From positions 248,001 to 312,000 of the forward strand of contig NZ_AP027059.1 in NCBI RefSeq assembly GCF_030295325.1: 64,000 nt of DNA, in the 5' to 3' direction. The notes beneath the pieces were generated by a model. It saw nothing but the letters and a program-made list of their open reading frames with translations. It made no database searches and was not told where the DNA came from. Both the position numbers and the translations under genes were made by a program. This DNA is from Haliovirga abyssi. GTDB lineage: Bacteria > Fusobacteriota > Fusobacteriia > Fusobacteriales > Haliovirgaceae. This document shows positions 55,355 through 62,438 of this stretch, one piece after another; within the stretch, counting starts at the first letter, position 1; the number at the start of each line of letters is the position of its first letter.

Positions 55355-56305
55355 ATGAATAAGAAATTGAGAGTTTCTCCTTCGCCACATATAAGAACAA
55401 AAGAAACTGTTGAAAATGTAATGTGGGATGTAGTAATAGCATTAACTCCTGCTATATTAGCAGCGATATATTTTTTTAGACTAGGAGCTGTAAAAGTACT
55501 TTCAGTATCTATAATAACAGCAGTAGTAAGTGAGGCAATAGCACAAAAATTAATGGGAAGAAAAATCCAGATAAAAGATGGGAGTGCAATAATAACAGGA
55601 ATATTATTTGCATTTGTAGTTCCACCAACATTACCATGGTGGATAACTATGATTGGGGCAGGAGTATCTATAATTTTAGGTAAAATGGTTTTTGGAGGAT
55701 TAGGGCATAATGTATTCAATCCTGCATTAATAGGAAGAGCTTTTTTGTTAGCATCATGGCCAGTAGCAATGACAAGTTGGATTGGCGTAGATGGAAAAGC
55801 TGGGCCTACAATTTTAGGAGTATTAAAAGAGCATGGATTTTCAAAAGTTTTAGATATGTTTGGGAATCAAGGAGCTATGTATACGAAACTATTTTTAGGG
55901 AATGTAGGAGGGTCTTTAGGAGAAACTTCTGTATTAGCACTATTAATAGGAGCTGGATATTTATTATATAAAAAACAAATTACATGGCATACTCCAGTAG
56001 TTTATATTGGAACAGTATTTGTATTAATGTGGATATTTGGACAAGATCCATTAATGGAAATTATGTCAGGTGGACTTATATTAGGAGCATTCTTTATGGC
56101 AACAGATATGGTAACAACTCCATATACATCTAAAGGAAAAATATTGTTTGGACTTGGAGCTGGAATATTAGTTGTTTGGATAAGATTAAAAGGAGGGTAT
56201 CCAGAAGGAGTAGCTTATTCAATTTTATTAATGAATGGAGTAACGCCTCTTATAAATATGTATACTAGACCTCGTATCTTTGGGGGGGTGAAAAATAATG
56301 GGTAA
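55355..56305 (+). CDS. rnfD: Rnf complex membrane subunit RnfD
   Basis: 316-residue membrane protein with eight or so helices. The N terminus SPSPHIRTKETVENVMWDVV is typical. The conserved loop ATDMVTTPYTSKGK (about 249-262) is the region where RnfD carries covalently bound FMN, and GGLGHNVFNPALIGRAFLLA is a family hallmark. It moves electrons between RnfG and the rest of the membrane part. It overlaps rnfG by eight bases, and AAGGAGG precedes its ATG. Confidence 0.95.
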   Translation: MNKKLRVSPSPHIRTKETVENVMWDVVIALTPAILAAIYFFRLGAVKVLSVSIITAVVSEAIAQKLMGRKIQIKDGSAIITGILFAFVVPPTLPWWITMIGAGVSIILGKMVFGGLGHNVFNPALIGRAFLLASWPVAMTSWIGVDGKAGPTILGVLKEHGFSKVLDMFGNQGAMYTKLFLGNVGGSLGETSVLALLIGAGYLLYKKQITWHTPVVYIGTVFVLMWIFGQDPLMEIMSGGLILGAFFMATDMVTTPYTSKGKILFGLGAGILVVWIRLKGGYPEGVAYSILLMNGVTPLINMYTRPRIFGGVKNNG

Positions 56306-56822
56306 AATCATTCATTATGGATTAGTGCTTATGACAATAGCTGTTATTTCAGCTGGAATACTTGGATTTGCGGATATTAAAACTAAAGATACTATTGCAA
56401 ATATAAATATAAAAATGGAAAAAGCAGCGATGAAAGAAGTAATGCAAAAAGTTAAAAAATTTGATAAATCAAAAGAAAAAAAATCAGGAAATTTTAAATT
56501 TATACCTGGTTATAATAGTAATAATAGCTTAGAGGGATATGCTGTAAAAGTTGTAACACCTGGTTATGGTGGAGATATAGTTTTTATGTTAGGGATAGAT
56601 TTATCTGGAAATATAGTTGGATTAAAAGTAATCTCTTCATCAGAAACACCTGGACTTGGAGCTAATATAAATAAGAAAAAATGGCAAAAACATTGGGTTG
56701 GTAAAAATAGAAATTATAAATTTAATAAATCTGTAGATGCTTTTGCAGGAGCTACAATATCTCCAAGAGCAGTTTATAGAGGAATAAGTGAAGCACTTGC
56801 TGCTTTTGAAAAAATTAAATAA
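56298..56822 (+). CDS. rnfG: Rnf complex subunit RnfG
   Basis: 174 residues. One N-terminal membrane helix (about 5-24) anchors an extracytoplasmic FMN-binding domain. GYGGDIVFMLGIDLSGNIVG and SSETPGLGANI are conserved. The covalent FMN threonine is expected in VDAFAGATISPRAV; the usual S/T before GAT is Ala here, while the acceptor Thr is kept. The flavin is attached by ApbE, whose gene is not in the window. It overlaps rnfD. Confidence 0.93.
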   Translation: MGKIIHYGLVLMTIAVISAGILGFADIKTKDTIANINIKMEKAAMKEVMQKVKKFDKSKEKKSGNFKFIPGYNSNNSLEGYAVKVVTPGYGGDIVFMLGIDLSGNIVGLKVISSSETPGLGANINKKKWQKHWVGKNRNYKFNKSVDAFAGATISPRAVYRGISEALAAFEKIK

Positions 56823-56835
56823 GGAAGGTGAAAAA

Positions 56836-57441
56836 ATGGCTGAGAATAAATATTATAGTACATTTATAAAAGGGATATTTAAAGAAAATCCTACTTTTGT
56901 ATTATTATTAGGATTATGTCCTACGCTAGGGGTTACATCTTCTGCAATAAACGGTTTTGCAATGGGAGCAGCAACTTTAGCGGTACTTTTTGTATCAAAT
57001 ATACTTATATCATTAATTAGAAATATAATACCTGATAAAATAAGAATACCAGCATATATAATGGTAATAGCTTCATTAGTAACCGTTGTAGATATGACAA
57101 TGCATGCTTATGCTTATGATCTTTATAAAGTGTTGGGACTATTTATACCTTTAATAGTGGTGAATTGTATAATACTTGGGAGAGCAGAAGCTTTTGCATC
57201 TAAAAATGGAATTTTATTATCGGCTTTAGATGGATTGGGAATTGGGTTAGGATTTACATTGTCATTAACTGTATTAGGAGCAATAAGAGAAATTTTAGGA
57301 AATGGTTCAATATTTAATATTCATTTATTTGGAGCACATTTTCAACCTGCTATAATATTTATATTACCTCCTGGAGCATTTATTACAATAGGATTTTTAA
57401 TGGCAGGAATAAATATAATAAAAAATAGAAAAACTAAATAG
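56836..57441 (+). CDS. rnfE: Rnf complex membrane subunit RnfE
   Basis: 201-residue membrane protein with six helices, a paralogue of RnfA in inverted topology. NPTFVLLLGLCPTLGVTSSA contains the conserved Cys that, with its RnfA counterpart, ligates the intramembrane iron-sulfur cluster. Further family segments are LVTVVDMTMHAYAYDLYKVL and PLIVVNCIILGRAEAFA. A longer frame begins inside rnfG, but GGAAGGTG before ATG 56836 sets the start. Confidence 0.95.
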   Translation: MAENKYYSTFIKGIFKENPTFVLLLGLCPTLGVTSSAINGFAMGAATLAVLFVSNILISLIRNIIPDKIRIPAYIMVIASLVTVVDMTMHAYAYDLYKVLGLFIPLIVVNCIILGRAEAFASKNGILLSALDGLGIGLGFTLSLTVLGAIREILGNGSIFNIHLFGAHFQPAIIFILPPGAFITIGFLMAGINIIKNRKTK

Positions 57442-57453
57442 GAGGTGTAATAA

Positions 57454-58038
57454 TTGGAATTAAGTAAGCTTTTTGCGATAATAATAGGTTCAATATTTAT
57501 AAATAACTTTATATTCTCAAGATTTTTAGGGCTTTGTCCATTTATGGGAGTATCAAAAAAGATAAGTTCATCAGTAGGAATGGGAATGGCTGTAACATTT
57601 GTAATGACATTAGCATCTTCTGTAACTTGGGTAGTGTATGAATATTTATTAAAACCGTTTAATTTAGAATATTTACAAATAATAGCTTTTATATTGATAA
57701 TAGCTTCTCTTGTACAATTTGTAGAGATGGTAATACAAAAAACAAGTCCTAATTTATATAAGGCTTTAGGAGTATTTTTACCATTGATTACAACCAATTG
57801 TGCGGTTCTTGGAGTTGCAATATTAAATATTCAAGAAAAATATAATTTTATAGAAACAACAGTAAATGGGTTTGCAGCAGCAGTTGGATTTACAATGGCT
57901 TTATTATTGTTGGCAGGAGTAAGAGAAAGACTTGATTATGCAGATGTACCAAAAGCATTTCAAGGAATTGCAATAGCATTCATAAGTGCTGGGTTATTGG
58001 CTTTGGCATTTATGGGATTTAGTGGAATGAAAATATAA
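57454..58038 (+). CDS. rnfA: Rnf complex membrane subunit RnfA
   Basis: 194-residue six-helix membrane protein. [20 protein letters not shown] holds the conserved Cys of the intramembrane cluster shared with RnfE. The second family signature [20 protein letters not shown] and [16 protein letters not shown] match RnfA. The start is TTG 57454 after GGAGGTG. It lies between rnfE and rnfB as in clostridial operons. Confidence 0.95.
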   Translation: MELSKLFAIIIGSIFINNFIFSRFLGLCPFMGVSKKISSSVGMGMAVTFVMTLASSVTWVVYEYLLKPFNLEYLQIIAFILIIASLVQFVEMVIQKTSPNLYKALGVFLPLITTNCAVLGVAILNIQEKYNFIETTVNGFAAAVGFTMALLLLAGVRERLDYADVPKAFQGIAIAFISAGLLALAFMGFSGMKI

Positions 58039-58056
58039 CCTGATTGGAGGTAAGTT

Positions 58057-59058
58057 ATGGGAGCAATATTAATACCAGTATTAGTTTTAGGAGGATTAGG
58101 ACTGTTTTTAGGAGGATTTTTAGCATATTCGGCTAAAAAATTTGAAGTTAAAATGGATCCAAATGTAGAAAAAGTATTTGAAGCATTACCAGGAGCAAAT
58201 TGTGGAGCTTGTGGATATCCTGGATGTAGTGGTTATGCAGAAGCAGTAGCTGGTGGAAAAGCAGAAATAAATTTATGTGCACCAGGTGGTGGAGCAGTAG
58301 TTGAAAAAATAAGTGAAATAATGGGATTGAATGCGGATATTGATGAAGAAAAAAAAGTTGCACGAGTTATGTGCCATGGAGATAATAGTAAAACAACTAA
58401 AAAATTTGAATATGATGTAACTTTAAAAAGTTGTGCAGCTTCTAATCTATATTATATAGGAGATAAAAGTTGTACATATGGATGTTTAGGATATGGAGAC
58501 TGTGTAGCAGTTTGTCCTTTTGATGCAATTCATATAAACGATAAGGGAATAGCAGAAGTTGATGAAGAAAAATGTACTGCTTGTGGAAAATGTGTAATTG
58601 AATGTCCAAAACATATTATAAACATAGTTCCTGAAAAAAGTAGACATACAGTATTTTGTTCATCAAAAGATAAAGGAGCAGATTCAAGAAAAGTTTGTGA
58701 TGTATCTTGTATAGGGTGTGGAATATGTGCTAAAAATTGTCCAGTTAATGCAATTACTGTTGAAAATAATTTAGCAAAAATAGATCCAGAGATATGTATA
58801 AACTGTGGAATATGTGAATTAAAATGTCCAACAAACGCAATTAAAAGTGATATAAAAGAGATAAAAAAAGCACATATAGAAGAAGAAAAATGTGTAGGGT
58901 GTACAATGTGTGCAAAAGTTTGTCCAGTAGATGCAATTGAGGGAGAATTAAAACATAAACATAAGATAATAGAAGAGAAATGTGTAGGATGTGGAGCTTG
59001 TGTGGAGAAATGTCCAACTAAAGCAATAACATTAAATACAGTAGTTGAAAAAAATTAA
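58057..59058 (+). CDS. rnfB: Rnf complex ferredoxin-type subunit RnfB
   Basis: 333 residues. An N-terminal membrane helix (about 3-25) is followed by a four-cysteine Fe-S domain (LPGANCGACGYPGCSGYAEA). Six ferredoxin-type cysteine sets follow: CTYGCLGYGDCVAVCP, CTACGKCVIECP, CIGCGICAKNCP, CINCGICELKCP, CVGCTMCAKVCP and CVGCGACVEKCP. This is the long, many-cluster form known from Acetobacterium and clostridia rather than the shorter proteobacterial RnfB. It accepts electrons from reduced ferredoxin and feeds the complex, which pumps Na+ or H+. It is the last gene of the operon, before a strong terminator. Confidence 0.96.
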   Translation: MGAILIPVLVLGGLGLFLGGFLAYSAKKFEVKMDPNVEKVFEALPGANCGACGYPGCSGYAEAVAGGKAEINLCAPGGGAVVEKISEIMGLNADIDEEKKVARVMCHGDNSKTTKKFEYDVTLKSCAASNLYYIGDKSCTYGCLGYGDCVAVCPFDAIHINDKGIAEVDEEKCTACGKCVIECPKHIINIVPEKSRHTVFCSSKDKGADSRKVCDVSCIGCGICAKNCPVNAITVENNLAKIDPEICINCGICELKCPTNAIKSDIKEIKKAHIEEEKCVGCTMCAKVCPVDAIEGELKHKHKIIEEKCVGCGACVEKCPTKAITLNTVVEKN

Positions 59059-59071
59059 AACTTAAGAGTAA

Positions 59072-59110
59072 AAATAAAGATAAGCGTTATGCTTATCTTT
59101 ATTTTTTTGT
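59072..59110 (+). terminator. Terminator of the rnf operon
   Basis: AAATAAAGATAAGC, loop GTTAT, GCTTATCTTTATTT forms a perfect 14-bp stem running into seven T. Confidence 0.93.
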
Positions 59111-59133
59111 AAAATTATTTTACACAATATAAA

Positions 59134-59166
59134 AAAAGGAAAACTAGAAAAAAAGAGTATAATATA
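59134..59166 (+). promoter_or_regulatory. A-rich promoter-like box, copy 2
   Basis: Matches 51841-51873 at 31 of 33 positions, ending GAGTATAATATA. TATAAT at 59158-59163 is a good -10. It would drive the osmoprotectant-type transporter, with the palindrome at 59207-59329 in the leader. Confidence 0.5.
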
Positions 59167-59206
59167 GTATACGAAAATATATAATTGTATATTATTTTAG
59201 TATACA

Positions 59207-59329
59207 ATGATTAGACCCCCAAAAGGTAGTTTTCTAAAATCATACCACTACATATAGTTTCGTAAAAACTTTCGAACACTATATGTAGTGGTATGAAGAA
59301 AACTAAATACATTTTTGTGGATCAATCAT
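59207..59329. repeat. Large imperfect palindrome upstream of the transporter
   Basis: Core arms CATACCACTACATATAG (59241-59257) and CTATATGTAGTGGTATG (59279-59295) pair perfectly over 17 bases. Pairing continues outward through TAGTTTTCT/AGAAAACTA and ATGATTAGACC/ATCAATCAT with gaps. A related outer arm (ATGATTGACC...) occurs at 30081, next to an R3 element. Confidence 0.8.
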
Positions 59330-59411
59330 ACAATTATAATACGTGAAATATAATTTTTTGTATTAAATTAAGCGCTGAAAATATTAAAATTTAGAAAGTA
59401 GAGTAAAACAG

Positions 59412-60071
59412 ATGAAAATTTTAGATTATTTATTAAGAAATAAAGATAAAATAATTTTAGAAACAGCAAATCATATATTTTTAGTTTTTGTATCAATAAT
59501 AATTGCTTCAATATTTGGGATTTTAATAGGAATATTTATATCTAAAAATAAAAAGAAAGAAAAAATAGTATTAAAAATAGCAGAAATATTTATGACTATT
59601 CCAAGCCTGGCATTATTTGGAGTTTTGGTAATAGTTTTATCACCATTAAAAATGGGGATAGGAAAAGTCCCTGCTATTATAGCACTAGTTATCTATTCGT
59701 TAATGCCAATAATAAGAAATACAATATTAGCAATAAATAATGTAAGAAATGAATTAATAGAAGTGGCGGTAGGAATGGGAATGAGTAAAACAGAAATTTT
59801 ATTTAAAATAAAAATACCTTTAACCGTTCCAACTATAATGGCTGGAGTAAGAAATTCAGCAGTTATGGGAATAGGAATAGCAACAATTGGATACTATATT
59901 GCTTCTGGTGGATTGGGATATTTTATATTTTATGGATTAACACGAGGAAATTATGAAATGGTTATTTTAGGAGTTATTATTTTAAGTTCATTAGGAATTT
60001 TAGTTAATTATTTATTTTTAAAATTAGAATATTTTTTGACACCTAAAGGAATTAGAGAAGATAAAAAATAG
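59412..60071 (+). CDS. Osmoprotectant-type ABC transporter permease (OpuCB-like)
   Basis: 219 residues with five to six membrane helices. The binding-protein-dependent transport signature lies in EVAVGMGMSKTEILFKIKIP, and SAVMGIGIATIGYYIASGGL is typical of ProW/OpuCB/YehW permeases that import glycine betaine, choline or carnitine. The N-terminal helix (ILETANHIFLVFVSIIIASI) is usual for OpuCB. The ATPase gene follows after 17 bases. A second permease lies beyond it. Confidence 0.88.
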   Translation: MKILDYLLRNKDKIILETANHIFLVFVSIIIASIFGILIGIFISKNKKKEKIVLKIAEIFMTIPSLALFGVLVIVLSPLKMGIGKVPAIIALVIYSLMPIIRNTILAINNVRNELIEVAVGMGMSKTEILFKIKIPLTVPTIMAGVRNSAVMGIGIATIGYYIASGGLGYFIFYGLTRGNYEMVILGVIILSSLGILVNYLFLKLEYFLTPKGIREDKK

Positions 60072-60088
60072 TAAAGTTGGAGGATAAA

Positions 60089-61150
60089 TTGAGTATAGAA
60101 TTTATAAATATAAGTAAAAAATATGGGAAGTTTTGGGCTTTAAAAGATATAAATTTGAAATTACAAAAAGGTAAAATAAATATATTGATAGGAACTTCCG
60201 GTTCTGGAAAAACTACATTGTTGAAATTAATTAACAGATTAATAGATAGAGATAGTGGAGAAATTTTAATAAATAATAAAAAAATTAATGATATTGATGT
60301 TATTGAACTTAGAAAAAGTATGGGATATGTTGTACAAGAGATTGGACTTTTTCCACATTATACAGTTTATGAAAATATAGCAGTAGTTCCAAAACTTTTA
60401 AAATGGGATGAAGAAAAGATAAAAAACAGAGTTTGTGAACTATTAGAAATGGTAAATTTAGATCCAGAAAGATTTATGGATAAATATCCACGAGAATTAA
60501 GTGGTGGTCAGAAACAGAGAATAGGAGTAGCAAGAGGTTTGGCATCTGACCCGGAAATAATACTTATGGATGAGCCATTTGGTGCTATAGATCCAATAAA
60601 TAGAGAGGAATTACAAAATTCATTTTTAGAGATTCAAAAGAAAATAAAAAAAACAATAGTATTTGTAACTCACGATATAAGAGAAGCATTAAAATTAGGC
60701 GATTATATAACAGTTATGAACAAAGGAATAATAGAGGGAACAGGAAAAAAAGAGGATATAATAAAAGAAACTAAAAATAGTTTTATAAAAGATATATTGG
60801 GAGATTTTAGTTATATAAAGTATTTAGAATTTATGAACAGTGATAATAAAATAGAGGAGATAAAAAGAATAGAGAATCAAAATAATGTATATGAAGATAA
60901 ACAGATAGTATATAGTGATTTTTCTGAAAATTATTATTTTCTTACAGATAGAGAGGAAAAGTTTGTTGGGTATTTAAAAAAAGAAGAATTTAATAAAAAT
61001 ATGAAAAATTTAAAAAAAGATTTTATAGATGAAAGTTCAAATTTATTAGAGGCTTTAAATAAAATGATTTTTAATAAGGAAACAATGATACCTGTATTGA
61101 ATAATAAAAAACTTATTGGGGTATTAAGATTTGAATCTATTATAGAGTAG
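60089..61150 (+). CDS. Osmoprotectant-type ABC transporter ATPase (OpuCA-like)
   Basis: 353 residues. Walker A IGTSGSGKTTLLKLINR, Q-loop YVVQEIGLFPHYTVYEN, signature LSGGQKQRIGVARGLA, Walker B IILMDEPFGAIDP and the switch FVTHDIREA. The C-terminal third (about 245-353) looks like a reduced CBS region with one recognisable end (MIPVLNNKKLIGVLRFESII); OpuCA and ProV use CBS domains to sense ionic strength. TTG 60077 overlaps the GGAGG site, so TTG 60089 is preferred. An R3-type hairpin separates it from the second permease. Confidence 0.9.
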   Translation: MSIEFINISKKYGKFWALKDINLKLQKGKINILIGTSGSGKTTLLKLINRLIDRDSGEILINNKKINDIDVIELRKSMGYVVQEIGLFPHYTVYENIAVVPKLLKWDEEKIKNRVCELLEMVNLDPERFMDKYPRELSGGQKQRIGVARGLASDPEIILMDEPFGAIDPINREELQNSFLEIQKKIKKTIVFVTHDIREALKLGDYITVMNKGIIEGTGKKEDIIKETKNSFIKDILGDFSYIKYLEFMNSDNKIEEIKRIENQNNVYEDKQIVYSDFSENYYFLTDREEKFVGYLKKEEFNKNMKNLKKDFIDESSNLLEALNKMIFNKETMIPVLNNKKLIGVLRFESIIE

Positions 61151-61190
61151 TAGCGGTTGACCTATGTTGTCCAGATATTAATATATATAT

Positions 61191-61212
61191 GGGCGAACAC
61201 AGGGGTTCGCCC
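61191..61212 (+). repeat. R3-type hairpin
   Basis: GGGCGAA, loop CACAGGGG, TTCGCCC: the same inner hairpin as in 30171-30193. It interrupts the transporter operon between the ATPase and the second permease. Confidence 0.75.
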
Positions 61213-61250
61213 ATACAGTGTTATTTTTAAACAGTTTATAAGGAGAAAAT

Positions 61251-61871
61251 ATGGGATTTGATATATATTACATTTTAGAAAAAATATTTCAACATTTATA
61301 TATTTTTATAATCTCTTGGGGAATGGCTATAGTTGTAGGGAGTCTTATATCTATATTTATTACAAGAGAAAAACATAAAAAAATTGGAACGAAAATATTG
61401 ATTTTAACAGGAACATTACAAGCAGTGCCGAGTATTGCTATTATTGCTATAATTTTTTTATTTGTAGGAATAGGAATTGTTCCTGCGATAATATCTTTAT
61501 TTTTATATAGTTTAGTTCCAATTATATTTAATAATACATCAGCTTTATTAAATGTAGATAAAAATTATATAGAGATTGCTAAAGGTATGGGTATGAATAA
61601 AAAGGAAATATTATTAAAAATTGAAATTCCATTATCAATGTCATCTTTTTTTTCAGGAATAAAAAATGCTGCAGTTATAGATATTGCAACTGCTACTGTG
61701 GCTTCTGCAATTGGAGGTGGAGGTTTAGGAGAAATAATATATATAGGAATTAGTAATTTTGATAATGAAAGTATAATTTTAGGATCTTTATTGGTATCTT
61801 TATTGGCAATTTTTGTGAATGAATCTATAGAAATAGTAGAAAGAAAAGTAATAAAATATAAAGAATATTGA
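61251..61871 (+). CDS. Osmoprotectant-type ABC transporter permease (OpuCD-like)
   Basis: 206-residue permease paralogous to that at 59412. EIAKGMGMNKKEILLKIEIP is the ATPase-contact loop, and AAVIDIATATVASAIGGGGL the late signature. AAGGAG precedes ATG 61251. In opuC-type operons a substrate-binding lipoprotein gene sits between or after these parts; none is present here up to the window end, and neither permease is fused to a binding domain. Confidence 0.88.
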   Translation: MGFDIYYILEKIFQHLYIFIISWGMAIVVGSLISIFITREKHKKIGTKILILTGTLQAVPSIAIIAIIFLFVGIGIVPAIISLFLYSLVPIIFNNTSALLNVDKNYIEIAKGMGMNKKEILLKIEIPLSMSSFFSGIKNAAVIDIATATVASAIGGGGLGEIIYIGISNFDNESIILGSLLVSLLAIFVNESIEIVERKVIKYKEY

Positions 61872-61934
61872 TAAAAGATGGAGTATTAAAAGTTTATGAA
61901 AACTATGGTAAAAAATAAGAAAACAAAAAAGAAT

Positions 61935-61975
61935 GCAACGCAGAGACGCAGAGGTCGCAAAGATTCACAGAGGAA
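61935..61975 (+). repeat. ACGCAGAG-type dispersed repeat
   Basis: AACGCAGAGACGCAGAGGTC then GCAAAGATTCACAGAGG. Sequences of this ACGCAGAG pattern recur across many unrelated bacterial genomes between genes. A 34-codon frame through it (ending 61999) is judged not to be a gene. Confidence 0.6.
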
Positions 61976-62063
61976 AACTTGTGTAGAAAATAACATTTAG
62001 AAATGGATTTAAAAAGGAAACTTTATTTGACAATATTATAAAAATACATAGGAGGTGAAAACA

Positions 62064-62354
62064 ATGATAAAAGTAATGTTTAATAACACGCTTATAGCTG
62101 AAACTAATAATTGTATAGCTGTAGAAGGAAATTATTATTTTCCACTAGAAGATGTAATGATAAAATATTTAGGGAAAAGTGACTATCATACAGTTTGTCC
62201 TTGGAAAGGTGATGGAAGTTATTATAATTTGAAAGCAGAGGGAAAAGTAGTAGAAAATGCAGCTTGGTATTATCCAGAGCCAAAAGAAGAAGCTAAAAAA
62301 ATCAAAAATTATATAGCATTTGATAAAAAAGTATTTAATATTTCAGAGGAATAA
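62064..62354 (+). CDS. DUF427 family protein
   Basis: 96 residues of beta-rich sequence fitting the DUF427 (beta-tent) family: IKVMFNNTLIAETNNCIAVE, YYFPLEDVMIKYLGKSDYHT, then CPWKGDGSYYNL and NAAWYYPEPKEEAKKIKNYI. The CPWKG motif with its single Cys and the aromatic AWYYPEP segment are characteristic. The biochemical function is not established. GTG 62055 overlaps AGGAGGTG, so ATG 62064 is chosen. It stands alone. Confidence 0.85.
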   Translation: MIKVMFNNTLIAETNNCIAVEGNYYFPLEDVMIKYLGKSDYHTVCPWKGDGSYYNLKAEGKVVENAAWYYPEPKEEAKKIKNYIAFDKKVFNISEE

Positions 62355-62438
62355 GAGGATTAGAAAAAACAGGGTATGTTGCCACGTGCCCTGTGGATAT
62401 ATTTGTAAATAACTAATGATAGTGGGGGAGGGAAGCAA

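Noticed and set aside
61896-61999. 34-codon frame through the ACGCAGAG repeat (NATQRRRGRKDSQRKT)
   Set aside because: It is the translation of a dispersed DNA repeat, and similar readings arise wherever that repeat occurs.
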